The notes: a model not told the origin generated them from the sequence alone. Positions 1 through 9,410 are shown, counted from the first letter of the stretch. The stretch is 64,000 bases of DNA from Micavibrio sp. (GCA_028283745.1 JAPWJZ010000008.1:651762-715761); one strand, 5' to 3'. Translations and numbers: made by a program.

Positions 1-389
1 TCCACGCCGACGGAGTTGTTGGCGACGGTGTTATCCATCGACATCTCGCCTTCCCAGTTTTTGCAGGCTTCAAGGTCATCACCCTGCAGGCGCAGCGGGC
101 TGCTCTTGAACGAGAATTTCGTGACATGGCCGACGCGCTCGCCGTTGGAGAAGGTGCGCTCATCAACTGCGGGCTCGGTGGGCTTGTCTTCTTTTGCAGG
201 GGCGACAACCGCAGGTGCTGCAATGGTGGTGGTGGTGGCAGGCTGGGTGGCGGCGGGCGCGGCAGCGGTTTGTGTTGCGGCGGCGGGCGCTTTTTGCGGC
301 GTGTTGTCCTGGTGCTTCTGGTCACAGCCAGCGGTAAAAAGTGCGAAGGTGGTGCAAAGCAAAACGGCTTTAAGATTGTTGCGGCTCAT
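1..389 (-). CDS. Putative lipoprotein, N-terminal part (cut by window edge)
   Basis: The frame opens at an ATG whose first base is 389 and runs off the left edge, so about 129 residues are visible. The start encodes a short basic n-region, a hydrophobic stretch and a lipobox L-F-T-A-G-C with the lipidated cysteine at residue 22, so the protein is probably membrane-anchored and faces the periplasm. Residues 25-75 are an Ala/Pro/Thr-rich linker. The more ordered part that follows contains a cysteine near residue 109. A strong promoter on the same strand lies about 55 bases upstream. The function is not recognisable from the visible part. Confidence 0.75.
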   Translation of the reverse strand, partial: MSRNNLKAVLLCTTFALFTAGCDQKHQDNTPQKAPAAATQTAAAPAATQPATTTTIAAPAVVAPAKEDKPTEPAVDERTFSNGERVGHVTKFSFKSSPLRLQGDDLEACKNWEGEMSMDNTVANNSVGV

Positions 390-443
390 TGTTTAATACC
401 CTCTGTGCGGTCATGTGTTATGAATTCTTATGTATTGCCTGCC

Positions 444-472
444 TTTATATCCGGACCTTTTGTATATGTCAA
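444..472 (-). promoter_or_regulatory. Sigma-70-type promoter for the lipoprotein gene
   Basis: Read on the minus strand, a perfect -35 TTGACA (467-472) is followed after 17 bases by TATAAA (444-449). It points at the lipoprotein gene starting at 389. Confidence 0.7.
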
Positions 473-558
473 ATTGATGTTTAATTATTGTTTATTATCA
501 ATTAATTGATGGCCATACGGCGGCGCAATAAAGAATCGTTTTTATATCCCCTAATAAT

Positions 559-588
559 TTGACATAAATAAAAATCGCGTGATATAAC
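559..588 (+). promoter_or_regulatory. Sigma-70-type promoter for the 633 gene
   Basis: TTGACA (559-564) and TATAAC (583-588) are separated by 18 bases and lie 45 bases before the ATG at 633. This promoter and the minus-strand one at 444-472 form a divergent promoter region in AT-rich DNA. Confidence 0.65.
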
Positions 589-632
589 CATATGGCTCAT
601 GGCAGCTTTTCCTTGTGGAGTTTACCTCGTAA

Positions 633-1490
633 ATGACAACGCAATATTTCAAGAAACTCGGACGCACCACCGCGCTGGCCGTGGCCTTCGCCCTTAGCGC
701 CGCTGCAGGTCAGCAGGCCTTCGCGCAAAATGCGACGCCCGCCTATAGCGATGTTGCCCACCGCATGGATGCGCTGGCCGACATCAGCAAACAAATTCAA
801 ATGACCAAGCACACGCAAGACGTGCTGGGCCTGCCGCAGAACACTGCCGAAATTAACGACCTGAAGCAGTCGCTGAAAAAAGCGGCCGACATTACCGCGC
901 CGCGCATTTTGCTTACGCCCGGCCTGACCGCGCAGGAAACGCAGACCCTGATCGACCAATACGCCGATAAAGTCGGCCCGCTGCCCGAGTACCTTGCGAA
1001 AGTGAACCACAAGACCAAGCTTGTGAATGTCTGCACCGAAGAACTTATCCCGCCGGATGATACTTATACTGTCGCCCTTGCAAGCTCGATTGCCAATTGC
1101 GTTGCCGGTAAAAAACTGGCGGATACGCCCGCGACGGCGCCGGCCACCGCACCCCTGGAAAAACCCGTTCAAAAAGTTGAAGCGCCGGCACCGGTTGTGC
1201 CTGCCGCACCTGTGACATCGGCTTCGACACCCGCAAACATTCCCGCAGCCATTCCGGCGCCCAAAACGCCTGCATCCGCCACCAAAACATCCGATATTTC
1301 CAAGCTGGCCACGCCGGTAAACCTCGGCATCGCGTTTGGTGCGGCGGTATTGCTGCTGGGCGGCGGCGCCTTCGGCATCAGCCGCATGCGCAAAAAACCG
1401 GCAGCCGCCGCGAATGATGCAGCGCCCGCCAATATTGGCGCGGTGCAGAACGACACGCCGCCCAAGCCCATCAGAAAATTTGATCTTTAA
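633..1490 (+). CDS. Secreted/membrane-anchored protein of unknown function
   Basis: The 285-residue product has a Sec signal peptide (basic residues 7-11, hydrophobic core, probable cleavage after A-F-A at residue 31). A helical domain follows with two cysteines (134 and 156) that could form a disulfide. Then comes a long Pro/Ala-rich linker (about 165-220) and one transmembrane helix at about 229-250, closed by the basic R-M-R-K-K. The layout suggests a periplasmic domain tethered to the inner membrane by its C-terminus. A GTGGAG ribosome site precedes the ATG. The next gene follows after 32 bases and may share its transcript. No known family was recognised. Confidence 0.75.
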   Translation: MTTQYFKKLGRTTALAVAFALSAAAGQQAFAQNATPAYSDVAHRMDALADISKQIQMTKHTQDVLGLPQNTAEINDLKQSLKKAADITAPRILLTPGLTAQETQTLIDQYADKVGPLPEYLAKVNHKTKLVNVCTEELIPPDDTYTVALASSIANCVAGKKLADTPATAPATAPLEKPVQKVEAPAPVVPAAPVTSASTPANIPAAIPAPKTPASATKTSDISKLATPVNLGIAFGAAVLLLGGGAFGISRMRKKPAAAANDAAPANIGAVQNDTPPKPIRKFDL

Positions 1491-1522
1491 TTTTTCAACC
1501 TTTTTTATATTCCGGATAAATC

Positions 1523-2284
1523 ATGCCCGCACAAAAACCCGAAGTTAAATTTGCCCTGCAATTCCCGCAAGGCGACATCCTCTGCATGAAAAGCGACAGC
1601 ATCGGCAGCAACAATAACAGCATTGGCGGCGTGTACTTCCAGCCCAAAGACAGCGCCGAAGCTTTTATGGTCTGGGGCGAGCGCAAGGAACTGTTCGGCA
1701 AAAATGCCATCACTGTAGGCCTTGACCGCGAAACCGGTGCGGGCGGCTATAGCGTCGTCTACGAATTCAACGATACCGGCGCGCTGACGGATGCACGCCT
1801 TGTGTCAAAAACCGAAACCCTGCGCGGCACGCTGGCGGATGATAAAACCGTCGCGTCCCTAAACGCCGCGCTACAGCAGGATGCCATCAAGCTTTACAAG
1901 CGCGAAGATACCGCGCTGACCAAGGTCTTCAACGTCGCCAGCTTCCCGGATGGTAAATTGCTCATCCAGCTGTTCAACCGCAACGAGCTTTATATCGGGA
2001 CCCCCGGCAATTACGCCAAGGTGGATGCAAGTCTTGCGGTGCAGGGCGGCAACAGCATGTACTACAGAACGCCGGATGGCGGCAGCATTGACCTGCCCTA
2101 CAGCTACGGCGGCCCCGGCCGCAACGACGTCCCCACCTTCAAAGGCGAAGAACTGAAGTACCTGAACGTGGAAAGCGGCGCAGACCCGGCAAAGTTCGGC
2201 CTGCAGCTTGACGGGGGCGTAAAGCATCTCGACCCGTTCTCCCCGCAGCTGAAAAGCTCAGCGCCGAAACCGCCGAAGCTCTAA
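1523..2284 (+). CDS. Hypothetical cytosolic protein
   Basis: The 253-residue product has no signal peptide or membrane segment. The first half alternates short hydrophobic and polar stretches typical of beta structure; the C-terminus is Lys/Pro-rich. It starts 32 bases after the upstream membrane-anchored protein gene, so the two may be co-transcribed. It meets the minus-strand gene at 2292 tail to tail. Codon use and GC content match the neighbours. The family was not recognised. Confidence 0.7.
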   Translation: MPAQKPEVKFALQFPQGDILCMKSDSIGSNNNSIGGVYFQPKDSAEAFMVWGERKELFGKNAITVGLDRETGAGGYSVVYEFNDTGALTDARLVSKTETLRGTLADDKTVASLNAALQQDAIKLYKREDTALTKVFNVASFPDGKLLIQLFNRNELYIGTPGNYAKVDASLAVQGGNSMYYRTPDGGSIDLPYSYGGPGRNDVPTFKGEELKYLNVESGADPAKFGLQLDGGVKHLDPFSPQLKSSAPKPPKL

Positions 2285-2291
2285 GCATTGT

Positions 2292-3020
2292 TTAGCTGAT
2301 CAGCAATAACCGCGGCAGCCGGCCTTCAACGGTGGCTGGCGCCCGGTGAATGCACGGTGGCACGGGGCAATTCGGGTATTCAATCGCAATGCGCCACAAG
2401 TTGCCAAAGCCGAATGATATCGGCGTTGCGCCCGCCGCTGCGGCATAATGCAGGTCATAGCAGTTTTCCGCCAGATATTCCTCAAAACTTCCGCCCATTC
2501 CTTCGCGCTCGAATTCCTGCAGCAGTGCTGCGCGCGTGGCGGGAATATCCACGTGGCGTGTCGCTTCTTCATTGCGCACAAGTTCGCTTGCGGCCTGGTT
2601 ATAGCTGCACAGGTACGTATCCGCCACAATCGGCGCGCGGTCGGCATGGTAGGAATATACGTCGGTCGGCACAATCTGGGCTGCATCATCGCGCTGGTAG
2701 CGCGGCACGCATTCAAGGCTTGGCTGCAGGTTTTGCCCGCGCATCAGCTGCAAATCCGCCGCCAGCGTATCTGCCGCCAGCAGGCCCGCCGCGCCTAGAC
2801 GCGGGCGCAGGCCGGCGACAGATTCTTCATCAAGCGAGGTCACATCATCCTCCCCCGCAAAGCACGCCGCAATCTCGTCAAAATCCCCTGCCAATTGCCG
2901 CGGCCAGCACAGCGCATTGACGGTGGGGCCAAAGCGATAGGCGACAAGCTCCTCAAAGCTGCGGACAACTTTAATGCGCGGGTAGTCTGCGGGCAGGGCA
3001 GGGGGAAGGGGCTGTGGCAC
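2292..3020 (-). CDS. DUF1826-like protein (tentative)
   Basis: The 242-residue product carries a Y-S-Y-H-A-D-R segment followed by L-C-S-Y-N, and ends with H-R-A-P and a hydrophobic R-L-L-L strand. This H-x-D plus late H-R-x-P layout resembles DUF1826 proteins of alphaproteobacteria, which look like double-stranded beta-helix metal-site folds. The assignment is from memory of the pattern and is not certain. Its start lies only 5 bases after the stop of the upstream cupin gene, so the two are almost surely one operon. A metal-dependent role is inferred, with no known substrate. Confidence 0.55.
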   Translation of the reverse strand: MPQPLPPALPADYPRIKVVRSFEELVAYRFGPTVNALCWPRQLAGDFDEIAACFAGEDDVTSLDEESVAGLRPRLGAAGLLAADTLAADLQLMRGQNLQPSLECVPRYQRDDAAQIVPTDVYSYHADRAPIVADTYLCSYNQAASELVRNEEATRHVDIPATRAALLQEFEREGMGGSFEEYLAENCYDLHYAAAAGATPISFGFGNLWRIAIEYPNCPVPPCIHRAPATVEGRLPRLLLIS

Positions 3021-3025
3021 CTAGC

Positions 3026-3469
3026 TTACACGGGCCAGGATACGGCTTTTTCGGGGATGATGGCATCGCCCATGTTGCACTGGTTCAATGATCCTTCGCG
3101 CACCTGCATGACAAGATAGGTCATGACTTCCGCACCATTATTGCGCCAGATGCGGTCGACGCCGGTGGCCACGCGCACAACGTCGCCTTCGGCAACATCA
3201 AAGGTTTCACCATCAATCTGCATCTGCCCCTTGCCGGACAGGAAAATATAAACTTCCTCGTTTTCCTTGTGGCTGTGGTGGATGGGCATGCTTTCACCCG
3301 GTGCGTAGCTGTTAATGGAAATCTGGCAGCCGGTCAGCTGCAGCTGGTCCTGCAAAAACATCTTGCCCATGATGGTGCCATGCCCCGGCGCCTCGAAGGA
3401 CTTTTCCGACCAGCCCGAAAGTTTGCCGGTGCTGAGTTTTGAGTAGGCTTTGGATGCGGCTTTGGACAT
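3026..3469 (-). CDS. Cupin-domain protein
   Basis: The 147-residue product is a single cupin. Motif 1 is seen around the Y-A-P-G-E-S-M-P-I-H-H-S-H stretch followed by the E-V-Y-I-F strand, and motif 2 follows G-D-V-V-R-V-A. The two histidines, a third H and the glutamate would bind a metal ion. Cupins of this size range from sugar isomerases to small-molecule sensors, so no substrate is assigned. The gene opens a two-gene operon with the DUF1826-like gene and lies just downstream of tRNA-Thr on the same strand. Confidence 0.8.
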   Translation of the reverse strand: MSKAASKAYSKLSTGKLSGWSEKSFEAPGHGTIMGKMFLQDQLQLTGCQISINSYAPGESMPIHHSHKENEEVYIFLSGKGQMQIDGETFDVAEGDVVRVATGVDRIWRNNGAEVMTYLVMQVREGSLNQCNMGDAIIPEKAVSWPV

Positions 3470-3535
3470 GCGAATACCTTCCTTGAAATGAACGTCTCAA
3501 CGTTTTTGAATAGCTGCTGGTAATTTTTAGAAAAA

Positions 3536-3610
3536 TGGTGCCGTCGATGGGATTTGAACCCGCGACCTCCCGCTTACGAAGCGGATGCTCTACCACTGAG
3601 CTACGACGGC
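3536..3610 (-). tRNA. tRNA-Thr (CGT anticodon)
   Basis: On the minus strand a full cloverleaf can be folded. The acceptor arm GCCGTCG (3604-3610) pairs with CGACGGC (3540-3546). The anticodon stem CCGCT/AGCGG carries the loop TTCGTAA, which gives anticodon CGT and reads ACG (Thr). The T-arm GGTTCAAAT is present. The discriminator base is A, and the CCA end is encoded (3536-3538). Confidence 0.95.
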
Positions 3611-3768
3611 ATTATGTCTGAACGACAGGGCTGCACAATAAGTGAAATTGGACGGGTTTTCAAGGACTGAATCAAGCGGGTGCATGCGGTGCGCGGCTAA
3701 ATTATCTATATAAATCAATGGCTATGCGACATGTTTAAACATAATCTTCTTGCCTTTCGGCGGCGGGC

Positions 3769-5163
3769 GTGTCAAATTCTGCCACCTTTCAACAACCAAC
3801 AAGTGTAATCATGCATGACGCAAAAGCCTTCTTTGAACAAAATACCCACATAGACGCCCTCGAAGCCTTCATCGTTGATATCAACGGGGCCCTGCGAGGC
3901 AAGAAGATCCCCCGCGCTGGCGCGGACGACTTGTTCAAATCCGGCGTGCGCATGCCGCTCTCCACCTTCGCATTTGATATTTTTGGCCAGGTCGTTATGT
4001 CGGCCGGCATGATCTCCGAAACCGGCGACAATGACGGCGTGTGCCGCCCTGCCGCCAATACCCTGAAGCCCGCCCCGTGGCTGGAGCGCCCGACCGCACA
4101 GGTCATCATGAGCATGTTCGACAGCCGCGGCAAAGCCTGCTTCGCCGACCCGCGCCAGACGCTGCAAAACGTGCTGAACCTTTTTGCCAAAAAAGGCTGG
4201 ACGCCGGTGGTGGCGGTGGAACTTGAATTTTACATCATCGACGGCGGCCTTGATGAACGCGGCAACCCGCAGCCGCCGCGCTACCCCCGCACCGGCAAGC
4301 GCGTGCGCGATACGCAGGCGCTGTCAATCGCCGAGGTCGAGGAATTTGAAAAGCTGCTGGCCGATATGGGCGATGCCTGCAAGGCGCAGGACATTCCCGC
4401 CGATGCGACAATTTCGGAGAACGGCCCCGGCCAGTACGAAATCAACCTGCTGCACCACAGCGATGCGCTGCTGGCGGCAGATCAGGCGCTGATGATGAAG
4501 CGCGCGGTGCGCGGCGTTGCCCGCCGCCACGGCATGGATGCGACGTTTATGGCCAAGCCCTACGGCAATTTGTCGGGCAGCGGCATGCACGTGCATTTCA
4601 GCATTCTTGATAAAAAGGGCAATAACATTTTCGCCGGCAAAGACCGCAAGGGCACACCCGCGCTAAGGCACGCGATTGCGGGCTTGATGCAATCCATGCC
4701 GGATTTCACGGCTATTTTTGCGCCGAACTATAATTCGTACCGCCGCTTCGCGCCGAATTCGCACGCGCCCACAACCGTGTCGTGGGGCTATGATAACCGC
4801 ATGGCGGCCATTCGCGTGCCGGAAAGCGGCATTGCGGCAACCCGTATTGAACACCGTGTCGGCGGGGCGGATGCAAACCCCTACCTTATCCTTGCGGCTA
4901 TTCTGGCGGGGGCCTATGACGGCCTGACCCGCCAGCTGGACCCCGGCAAGCCGTTTAGCGGAGATGTGTACAGTTCAAAGGCCAAGCGCCTGCCGGATAC
5001 GTGGCAGGATTCGCTGGCGGCGTTTGAAAAGTCGAAGGTTGTTGCCAAATACTTCGGCGCGAATTTCAAAAACATGTACCTTGCCTGCAAACGGCAGGAA
5101 AAACAGCATATCGAGGCGCAGGTCAGCAGCCTTGAATACGACGCTTACCTCAGGGAAGTATGA
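3769..5163 (+). CDS. puuA: Gamma-glutamylpolyamine synthetase (glutamine synthetase family)
   Basis: The 464-residue product belongs to the glutamine synthetase superfamily. It shows the N-terminal beta-grasp strand D-I-N-G-A-L-R-G-K-K-I-P, the metal-binding V-E-L-E-F-Y strand and the G-S-G-M-H-V-H motif. It most likely joins glutamate to putrescine or a similar amine using ATP, the first step of polyamine breakdown. The next gene, a PuuB-like oxidase, overlaps it by 4 bases (ATGA), which supports the PuuA role over ordinary glutamine synthesis. The annotated start is a GTG; an ATG at 3811 would remove 14 residues and fits the family start equally well. A general type III glutamine synthetase cannot be fully excluded. 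Confidence 0.85.
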   Translation: MSNSATFQQPTSVIMHDAKAFFEQNTHIDALEAFIVDINGALRGKKIPRAGADDLFKSGVRMPLSTFAFDIFGQVVMSAGMISETGDNDGVCRPAANTLKPAPWLERPTAQVIMSMFDSRGKACFADPRQTLQNVLNLFAKKGWTPVVAVELEFYIIDGGLDERGNPQPPRYPRTGKRVRDTQALSIAEVEEFEKLLADMGDACKAQDIPADATISENGPGQYEINLLHHSDALLAADQALMMKRAVRGVARRHGMDATFMAKPYGNLSGSGMHVHFSILDKKGNNIFAGKDRKGTPALRHAIAGLMQSMPDFTAIFAPNYNSYRRFAPNSHAPTTVSWGYDNRMAAIRVPESGIAATRIEHRVGGADANPYLILAAILAGAYDGLTRQLDPGKPFSGDVYSSKAKRLPDTWQDSLAAFEKSKVVAKYFGANFKNMYLACKRQEKQHIEAQVSSLEYDAYLREV

Positions 5164-6473
5164 TGACAGCACAACAAAAAGCAGCGCCTGCCCAAATGCA
5201 GGCGCATACGAACTCGTATTACGCCCATAGCGCCAACCCGCAACCCGCGCGCCCGGCGCTGCAGGGCGAGGTAACGGCGGATGTCTGCGTGGTGGGCGGC
5301 GGCTTTGCCGGCATTTCAACCGCGCTGCATCTGGCGGAAAAAGGCCTGAAGGTTGTTGTGCTGGAGGGTGTGAAGGTTGGCTTTGGCGCATCGGGCCGCA
5401 ACGGCGGGCAGATTGTGAACGGCTACAGCCGTGATTACGACACCATCCTCAGCCGCTACGGGCAGGATACAGCGCGCGCGCTGCTGAACATGAGCTTCGA
5501 GGGCGGGGATATTATCCGCGAGCGCGCCGCCAAATACGACATTAAATGCGACCTTAAAAAAGGCGGCTTCTTTGCGGCCTTTACCGACAGGCAGATGAAG
5601 TTTCTGGAACGCCGCCGCGAAGTATGGGCCATGGCGGGCCATACCGATACCGCGATGTTCGACAAGGCGCAGACCAAAACCGTTTCCGATACCGATATTT
5701 ATACCGGCGGCCTGCTGGATAATAAAGGCGGCCATATTCACCCCTTGAACCTTGTGCAGGGGCAGGCGGTGGCGCTTGAATCCCTCGGCGGTAAAATATA
5801 CGAACAATCGCGGGTTACGCATATTGATGACGGCGCAAAGCCCGTGGCCTATACGGCGCAGGGCTGCGTGCGGGCGGATAAACTGGTCGTTTGCGGCAAT
5901 GCCTATATCGGCACAGCCGTGCCGGAACTGGCGCCGCGCTTTATGTCGGTAAGCAGCCAGATTGTGGTGACGGAAGTGCTGGGCAAGGACCTGACCGACC
6001 GCATGATGCCGGCGGATTACTGCCTTGAAGACTGCAATTACCTGCTGGATTATTACCGCATTACCGGCGACCACCGCCTGCTGTTTGGCGGCGGCGTGGT
6101 GTATTCGGGCGCGGAGCCTTCGGATATTAAAAACCGCCTTGTGCCGCATATCGAAAAAACCTTCCCCTACCTGAAGGGCAAGAAAATCGACTTCGCGTGG
6201 AGCGGCAACTTCGCGCTCACCCTCACGCGCATGCCGCACATCGGGCGGTTGTCGGATACGGTTTACTTTATTCACGGCGACAGCGGGCACGGCGTGACCA
6301 CAACGCACCTGCTCGGCCGCCTGACGGCGGAAGCCATGCACCAGCAAATGACGCGCTATGATGTATTCGGCAATATGCGCAACTACCCGTTCCCCGGCGG
6401 CCGCACGTTCCGCGTGCCGCTCACGGCTATGGGTGCATGGTATTACGCCATGAAAGAAAAGCTGGGGATGTAA
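5160..6473 (+). CDS. puuB: Gamma-glutamylputrescine oxidase-like FAD oxidoreductase
   Basis: The 437-residue product is a DAO/GlyOx-type flavoprotein. The FAD-binding Rossmann motif V-V-G-G-G-F-A-G lies near residue 41, and the G-F-G-A-S-G-R-N-G-G motif typical of PuuB-like enzymes follows. A late G-D-S-G-H-G-V-T-T-T motif closes the FAD site. The enzyme probably oxidises the gamma-glutamylated amine made by PuuA to an aldehyde, with O2 as acceptor and H2O2 as by-product. Start and puuA stop overlap, so translation is coupled. A paralogue lies at 28763. Aldehyde dehydrogenase and amidase genes that would finish the pathway are not in this window. Confidence 0.85.
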   Translation: MMTAQQKAAPAQMQAHTNSYYAHSANPQPARPALQGEVTADVCVVGGGFAGISTALHLAEKGLKVVVLEGVKVGFGASGRNGGQIVNGYSRDYDTILSRYGQDTARALLNMSFEGGDIIRERAAKYDIKCDLKKGGFFAAFTDRQMKFLERRREVWAMAGHTDTAMFDKAQTKTVSDTDIYTGGLLDNKGGHIHPLNLVQGQAVALESLGGKIYEQSRVTHIDDGAKPVAYTAQGCVRADKLVVCGNAYIGTAVPELAPRFMSVSSQIVVTEVLGKDLTDRMMPADYCLEDCNYLLDYYRITGDHRLLFGGGVVYSGAEPSDIKNRLVPHIEKTFPYLKGKKIDFAWSGNFALTLTRMPHIGRLSDTVYFIHGDSGHGVTTTHLLGRLTAEAMHQQMTRYDVFGNMRNYPFPGGRTFRVPLTAMGAWYYAMKEKLGM

Positions 6474-6485
6474 CCGGGGGGGGGC

Positions 6486-6863
6486 CTAGATTTTGGTCAT
6501 CACCAGTTTGGTGGCAACATCACCATGGTGTATGCGGCCTTCCAGTATCAGGCGGCCATCAAGGCGGCGCACCTTCAGGAAGGTTTTGTAGGTCATCATC
6601 GCCTTTGTCGGGTTGCCTTTTTCATCGTAGATGAATTTGCTGGTGTCCTGCGCGTGGCTGGGGTCGATGGTGGATTTCATCCACACGCCGTCGTTCTCTG
6701 CGATCGTAAACTGGCTTTCCCAGATAAAGCCGTTTTTGTCCTTGCGGAAGGTAAAGCCGTTTTTGATTTCGGTGCGGCCATCGCCATCAACGCGCGCGCC
6801 GTTGTCGGTCGTTTCGGTGTGAATCTCGTAAATACCGTCAAGTTCTTCGATCGAGAGGGACAA
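6486..6863 (-). CDS. Hypothetical protein
   Basis: The product is about 125 residues of alternating polar and aromatic positions, probably a small beta-barrel or lipocalin-like fold: repeated x-G-x-x strands such as N-G-F-T-F-R-K and G-F-I-W-E-S-Q-F. The start is uncertain. A TTG at 6863 has a GGAG site 8 bases upstream. An ATG at 6917 lies too close to a TATACT box at 6921-6926 to leave a 5' leader. The gene is tail to tail with puuB. No family was recognised. Confidence 0.5.
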   Translation of the reverse strand: MSLSIEELDGIYEIHTETTDNGARVDGDGRTEIKNGFTFRKDKNGFIWESQFTIAENDGVWMKSTIDPSHAQDTSKFIYDEKGNPTKAMMTYKTFLKVRRLDGRLILEGRIHHGDVATKLVMTKI

Positions 6864-7026
6864 AGGCGATGCTCCGGAATATCCAAGGAATATAATAGTA
6901 TGCGGCCGCATACCCATTCAAGTATAACTACGTATTTTCAATAAAGTTCCAAGTGTTTGAAAATTTATACTGAATCCTATATTGTTCGTTATTCCCGCCT
7001 TCCAAGGATAACCCAAAGGACAATCA

Positions 7027-8721
7027 GTGGCCAAAGCTTCCGACACTTCCGCTGCCGACAGCAAACATGACGCCGCCTACCGCGTTCTTGCCCGCAAATA
7101 CCGCCCGCAGAATTTTGCGCAGCTGAAGGGGCAGGATGCGCTGGTGCGCACGCTGTCAAACGCCATTGAAACGGGTCGCATTGCCCATGCCTTTATGCTG
7201 ACCGGCGTACGCGGCGTTGGCAAAACCACCACCGCCCGCATCATCGCCCGCGCGCTCAACTGCGAGCAGGGCCCCACCGTCAACCCCTGCGGCACCTGCG
7301 AGCAATGCAAGGCCATTGCCGAAGACCGCCACGTTGACGTGCTGGAGATGGACGCTGCATCCCATACCGGCGTCGATAACATTCGCGACCTGATTGATAC
7401 CGTGCAATACGCGCCCGTTTCCGGCCGCTACAAAGTCTTTATCATCGACGAGGTGCATATGCTCTCGAAGGGCGCGTTCAACGCGCTGCTGAAGACGCTG
7501 GAAGAACCGCCGCTGCACGTGAAGTTCGTTTTTGCCACCACCGAAATCCGCAAAGTGCCGGTCACCGTCCTGTCGCGCTGCCAGCGCTTTGACCTGCGCC
7601 GCATTGATGCCGGCCTGCTGGAAAGCTATTTTGGCGAATTGCTGGTGAAGGAAAACGTAAAGGCGGAGCAGGGCGCGCTTGCCCTCGTCGCCCGTGCGGC
7701 AGATGGTTCCGCCCGCGACGGCCTGAGCCTGCTCGACCAGGCCATTTCCCGCGAACCGCAGGGCCTGACCGAAACCGCCGTGCGCGAAATGCTGGGCCTT
7801 GTCGACCGTTCCGTCACCCATGACCTGTACGAAGCCCTGATGAAGGGTGACACCACCGCCATGCTGGCGCTGCTGGACACCTTCTATAAAAGCGGCGCAG
7901 ACCCCATTCAAATTCTGCAGGACCTGCTGGAGCTGACGCATTACCTGACCAAGGTAAAGGTAAGTCCCGATGCCGCCCGCGACCAGGCATTGCCGGAAGC
8001 GGAGCGCGTGCGCGGCGCCGGCATTGCGCAGGTGCTGTCCATACCCGTCCTCACGCGCAACTGGCAAATGCTGCTGAAGGGCGTTTCTGAAGTGCAGCAT
8101 GCCCTGCGCCCGCAGCAGGCGCTGGAAATGGTGTTGATCCGCCTTGTCTATGCCTCGGACCAGCCGACGCCGGGCGATGTACTGAAGCAATTAAAGGATG
8201 GTTCCACCGTTAGCGCAGGCGGCGGCGCCATGCCCTCCGGCGGCGGCGCGCCCCGCGGCAATACAATTATGCGCGCCGTTGGCGGCAGCCAAAATAGTTC
8301 GCAGGCGGCTGCCGTATCATCCGCTGTTATTGCAACCGATGCCGATACCGGCCTTCGCATTGCCCTTAACAGCTTTGCCGATGTTGCGGCGCTGTTCGCG
8401 GAAAAGCGCGATGCGCTGACCCATGCGAATATCGTCAACTACGTGCATCCCGTGAAGTTTGAACGCGGCCACATCGCCATCCGCCTGAAGGATGGCGCGC
8501 CGCAAACGCTTATTGGTACCTTGTCTGAAAAGCTGGGGCTTTGGACCGGCGAACGCTGGATTATTTCGACCAGCCGCGAAGCGGGCGCGCCCACCATGGC
8601 AGAACAGCGCGATGTCGCCATCAAGGACGAACGCGCCGAAGTTACCGCGAGCCCGATTGTATCGGAGGTGCTGAAGGTGTTTCCGGGTGCTAAAATCGTG
8701 GAAATTCGCAAGAAGCCTTAA
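7027..8721 (+). CDS. dnaX: DNA polymerase III subunit gamma/tau
   Basis: The 564-residue clamp-loader ATPase starts at a GTG with a good AAAGGA site. Residues 18-30 hold the conserved L-A-R-K-Y-R-P start of the family. Walker A is G-V-R-G-V-G-K-T near 60-67, zinc-binding cysteines lie at 79, 88, 91 and 94, and Walker B is I-I-D-E-V-H-M. A Gly/Ala-rich linker near residues 400-440 leads into a tau-like C-terminal domain that would contact the polymerase. The protein loads the beta clamp and couples polymerase to helicase. Its stop overlaps the convergent ankyrin gene. Confidence 0.97.
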   Translation: MAKASDTSAADSKHDAAYRVLARKYRPQNFAQLKGQDALVRTLSNAIETGRIAHAFMLTGVRGVGKTTTARIIARALNCEQGPTVNPCGTCEQCKAIAEDRHVDVLEMDAASHTGVDNIRDLIDTVQYAPVSGRYKVFIIDEVHMLSKGAFNALLKTLEEPPLHVKFVFATTEIRKVPVTVLSRCQRFDLRRIDAGLLESYFGELLVKENVKAEQGALALVARAADGSARDGLSLLDQAISREPQGLTETAVREMLGLVDRSVTHDLYEALMKGDTTAMLALLDTFYKSGADPIQILQDLLELTHYLTKVKVSPDAARDQALPEAERVRGAGIAQVLSIPVLTRNWQMLLKGVSEVQHALRPQQALEMVLIRLVYASDQPTPGDVLKQLKDGSTVSAGGGAMPSGGGAPRGNTIMRAVGGSQNSSQAAAVSSAVIATDADTGLRIALNSFADVAALFAEKRDALTHANIVNYVHPVKFERGHIAIRLKDGAPQTLIGTLSEKLGLWTGERWIISTSREAGAPTMAEQRDVAIKDERAEVTASPIVSEVLKVFPGAKIVEIRKKP

Positions 8722-9410
8722 ACCAGCTTTGCCTTGAGAAGGTTTTTCTCAAGCTGGCGGAGCCTCTCTGTATTGTCATCGTTGGTCGGCTTCAGCATCG
8801 CGCCGGGCACTTCGGCTTCGGCGGCGGCCTTCTTGGCAGCTTCAGCGGCAGAAAGTTTATCTTCCGCCTGCTTAATTCCCGCATCAACCAGCGGCTGCAG
8901 AATATCAGTATAGCCGTTTTCACGCACGTAATCGAGCGCGGTCAGCCCGTCGCCATCCTTCGGCGTCACATCCGCGCCAAAGCGCAGCAGCAGCGTAACG
9001 GTATTTTTAAAATCATGCGCGGCCGCCGACATAAGCGCGGTATGGCCGTTGGTGTTGATGTGGTTGATATCCGCGCCGGCCTTCAACAGCAATTCTGCAA
9101 TCACGGCCTTGCCCGTGAAAGCCGCGAACATAAGGGCGGTTGAACCGTTGGGGTTAACTTCATCCACCGGGTGGCCGGATTTAATGATGATCCATGCGGC
9201 TTCGCGCGCGCCTTCACGCGCCGCATACATCAGGCCGGTCATGCCTTCCGCGCTTTTCCATTTCGGCGCATCCGGGTTTTCCATGATGAATCTTAGTACG
9301 GTCGGCATATCGTTGCGCTGCGCGGCTTCAAAGAATTGCTTTGCCTCGGGCGGGGTGATGACCGGCTTGCTTTCGGCGTTGAACGTATTTGTAATCGGTT
9401 CAGCGGGCAT
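8718..9410 (-). CDS. Ankyrin-repeat protein
   Basis: The 230-residue product has about four ankyrin repeats between residues 25 and 160, with the G-x-T-A-L-M-x-A-A and L-L-x-x-G-A-D-x-N signatures. A charged Ala/Lys/Glu-rich tail follows. No signal peptide is seen, so it is probably cytosolic and acts through protein contacts. It converges on dnaX with a 4-base overlap and starts divergently from the ybaB promoter region. Two other ankyrin genes are in the window (11472 and 30175); the partner proteins are unknown. Confidence 0.85.
   Translation of the reverse strand: MPAEPITNTFNAESKPVITPPEAKQFFEAAQRNDMPTVLRFIMENPDAPKWKSAEGMTGLMYAAREGAREAAWIIIKSGHPVDEVNPNGSTALMFAAFTGKAVIAELLLKAGADINHINTNGHTALMSAAAHDFKNTVTLLLRFGADVTPKDGDGLTALDYVRENGYTDILQPLVDAGIKQAEDKLSAAEAAKKAAAEAEVPGAMLKPTNDDNTERLRQLEKNLLKAKLV

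Noticed and set aside
633..1490. Long opposite-strand frames over this and many other genes
   Set aside because: They mirror the GC-rich codon pattern of the plus-strand gene, have no ribosome sites and no recognisable domains.
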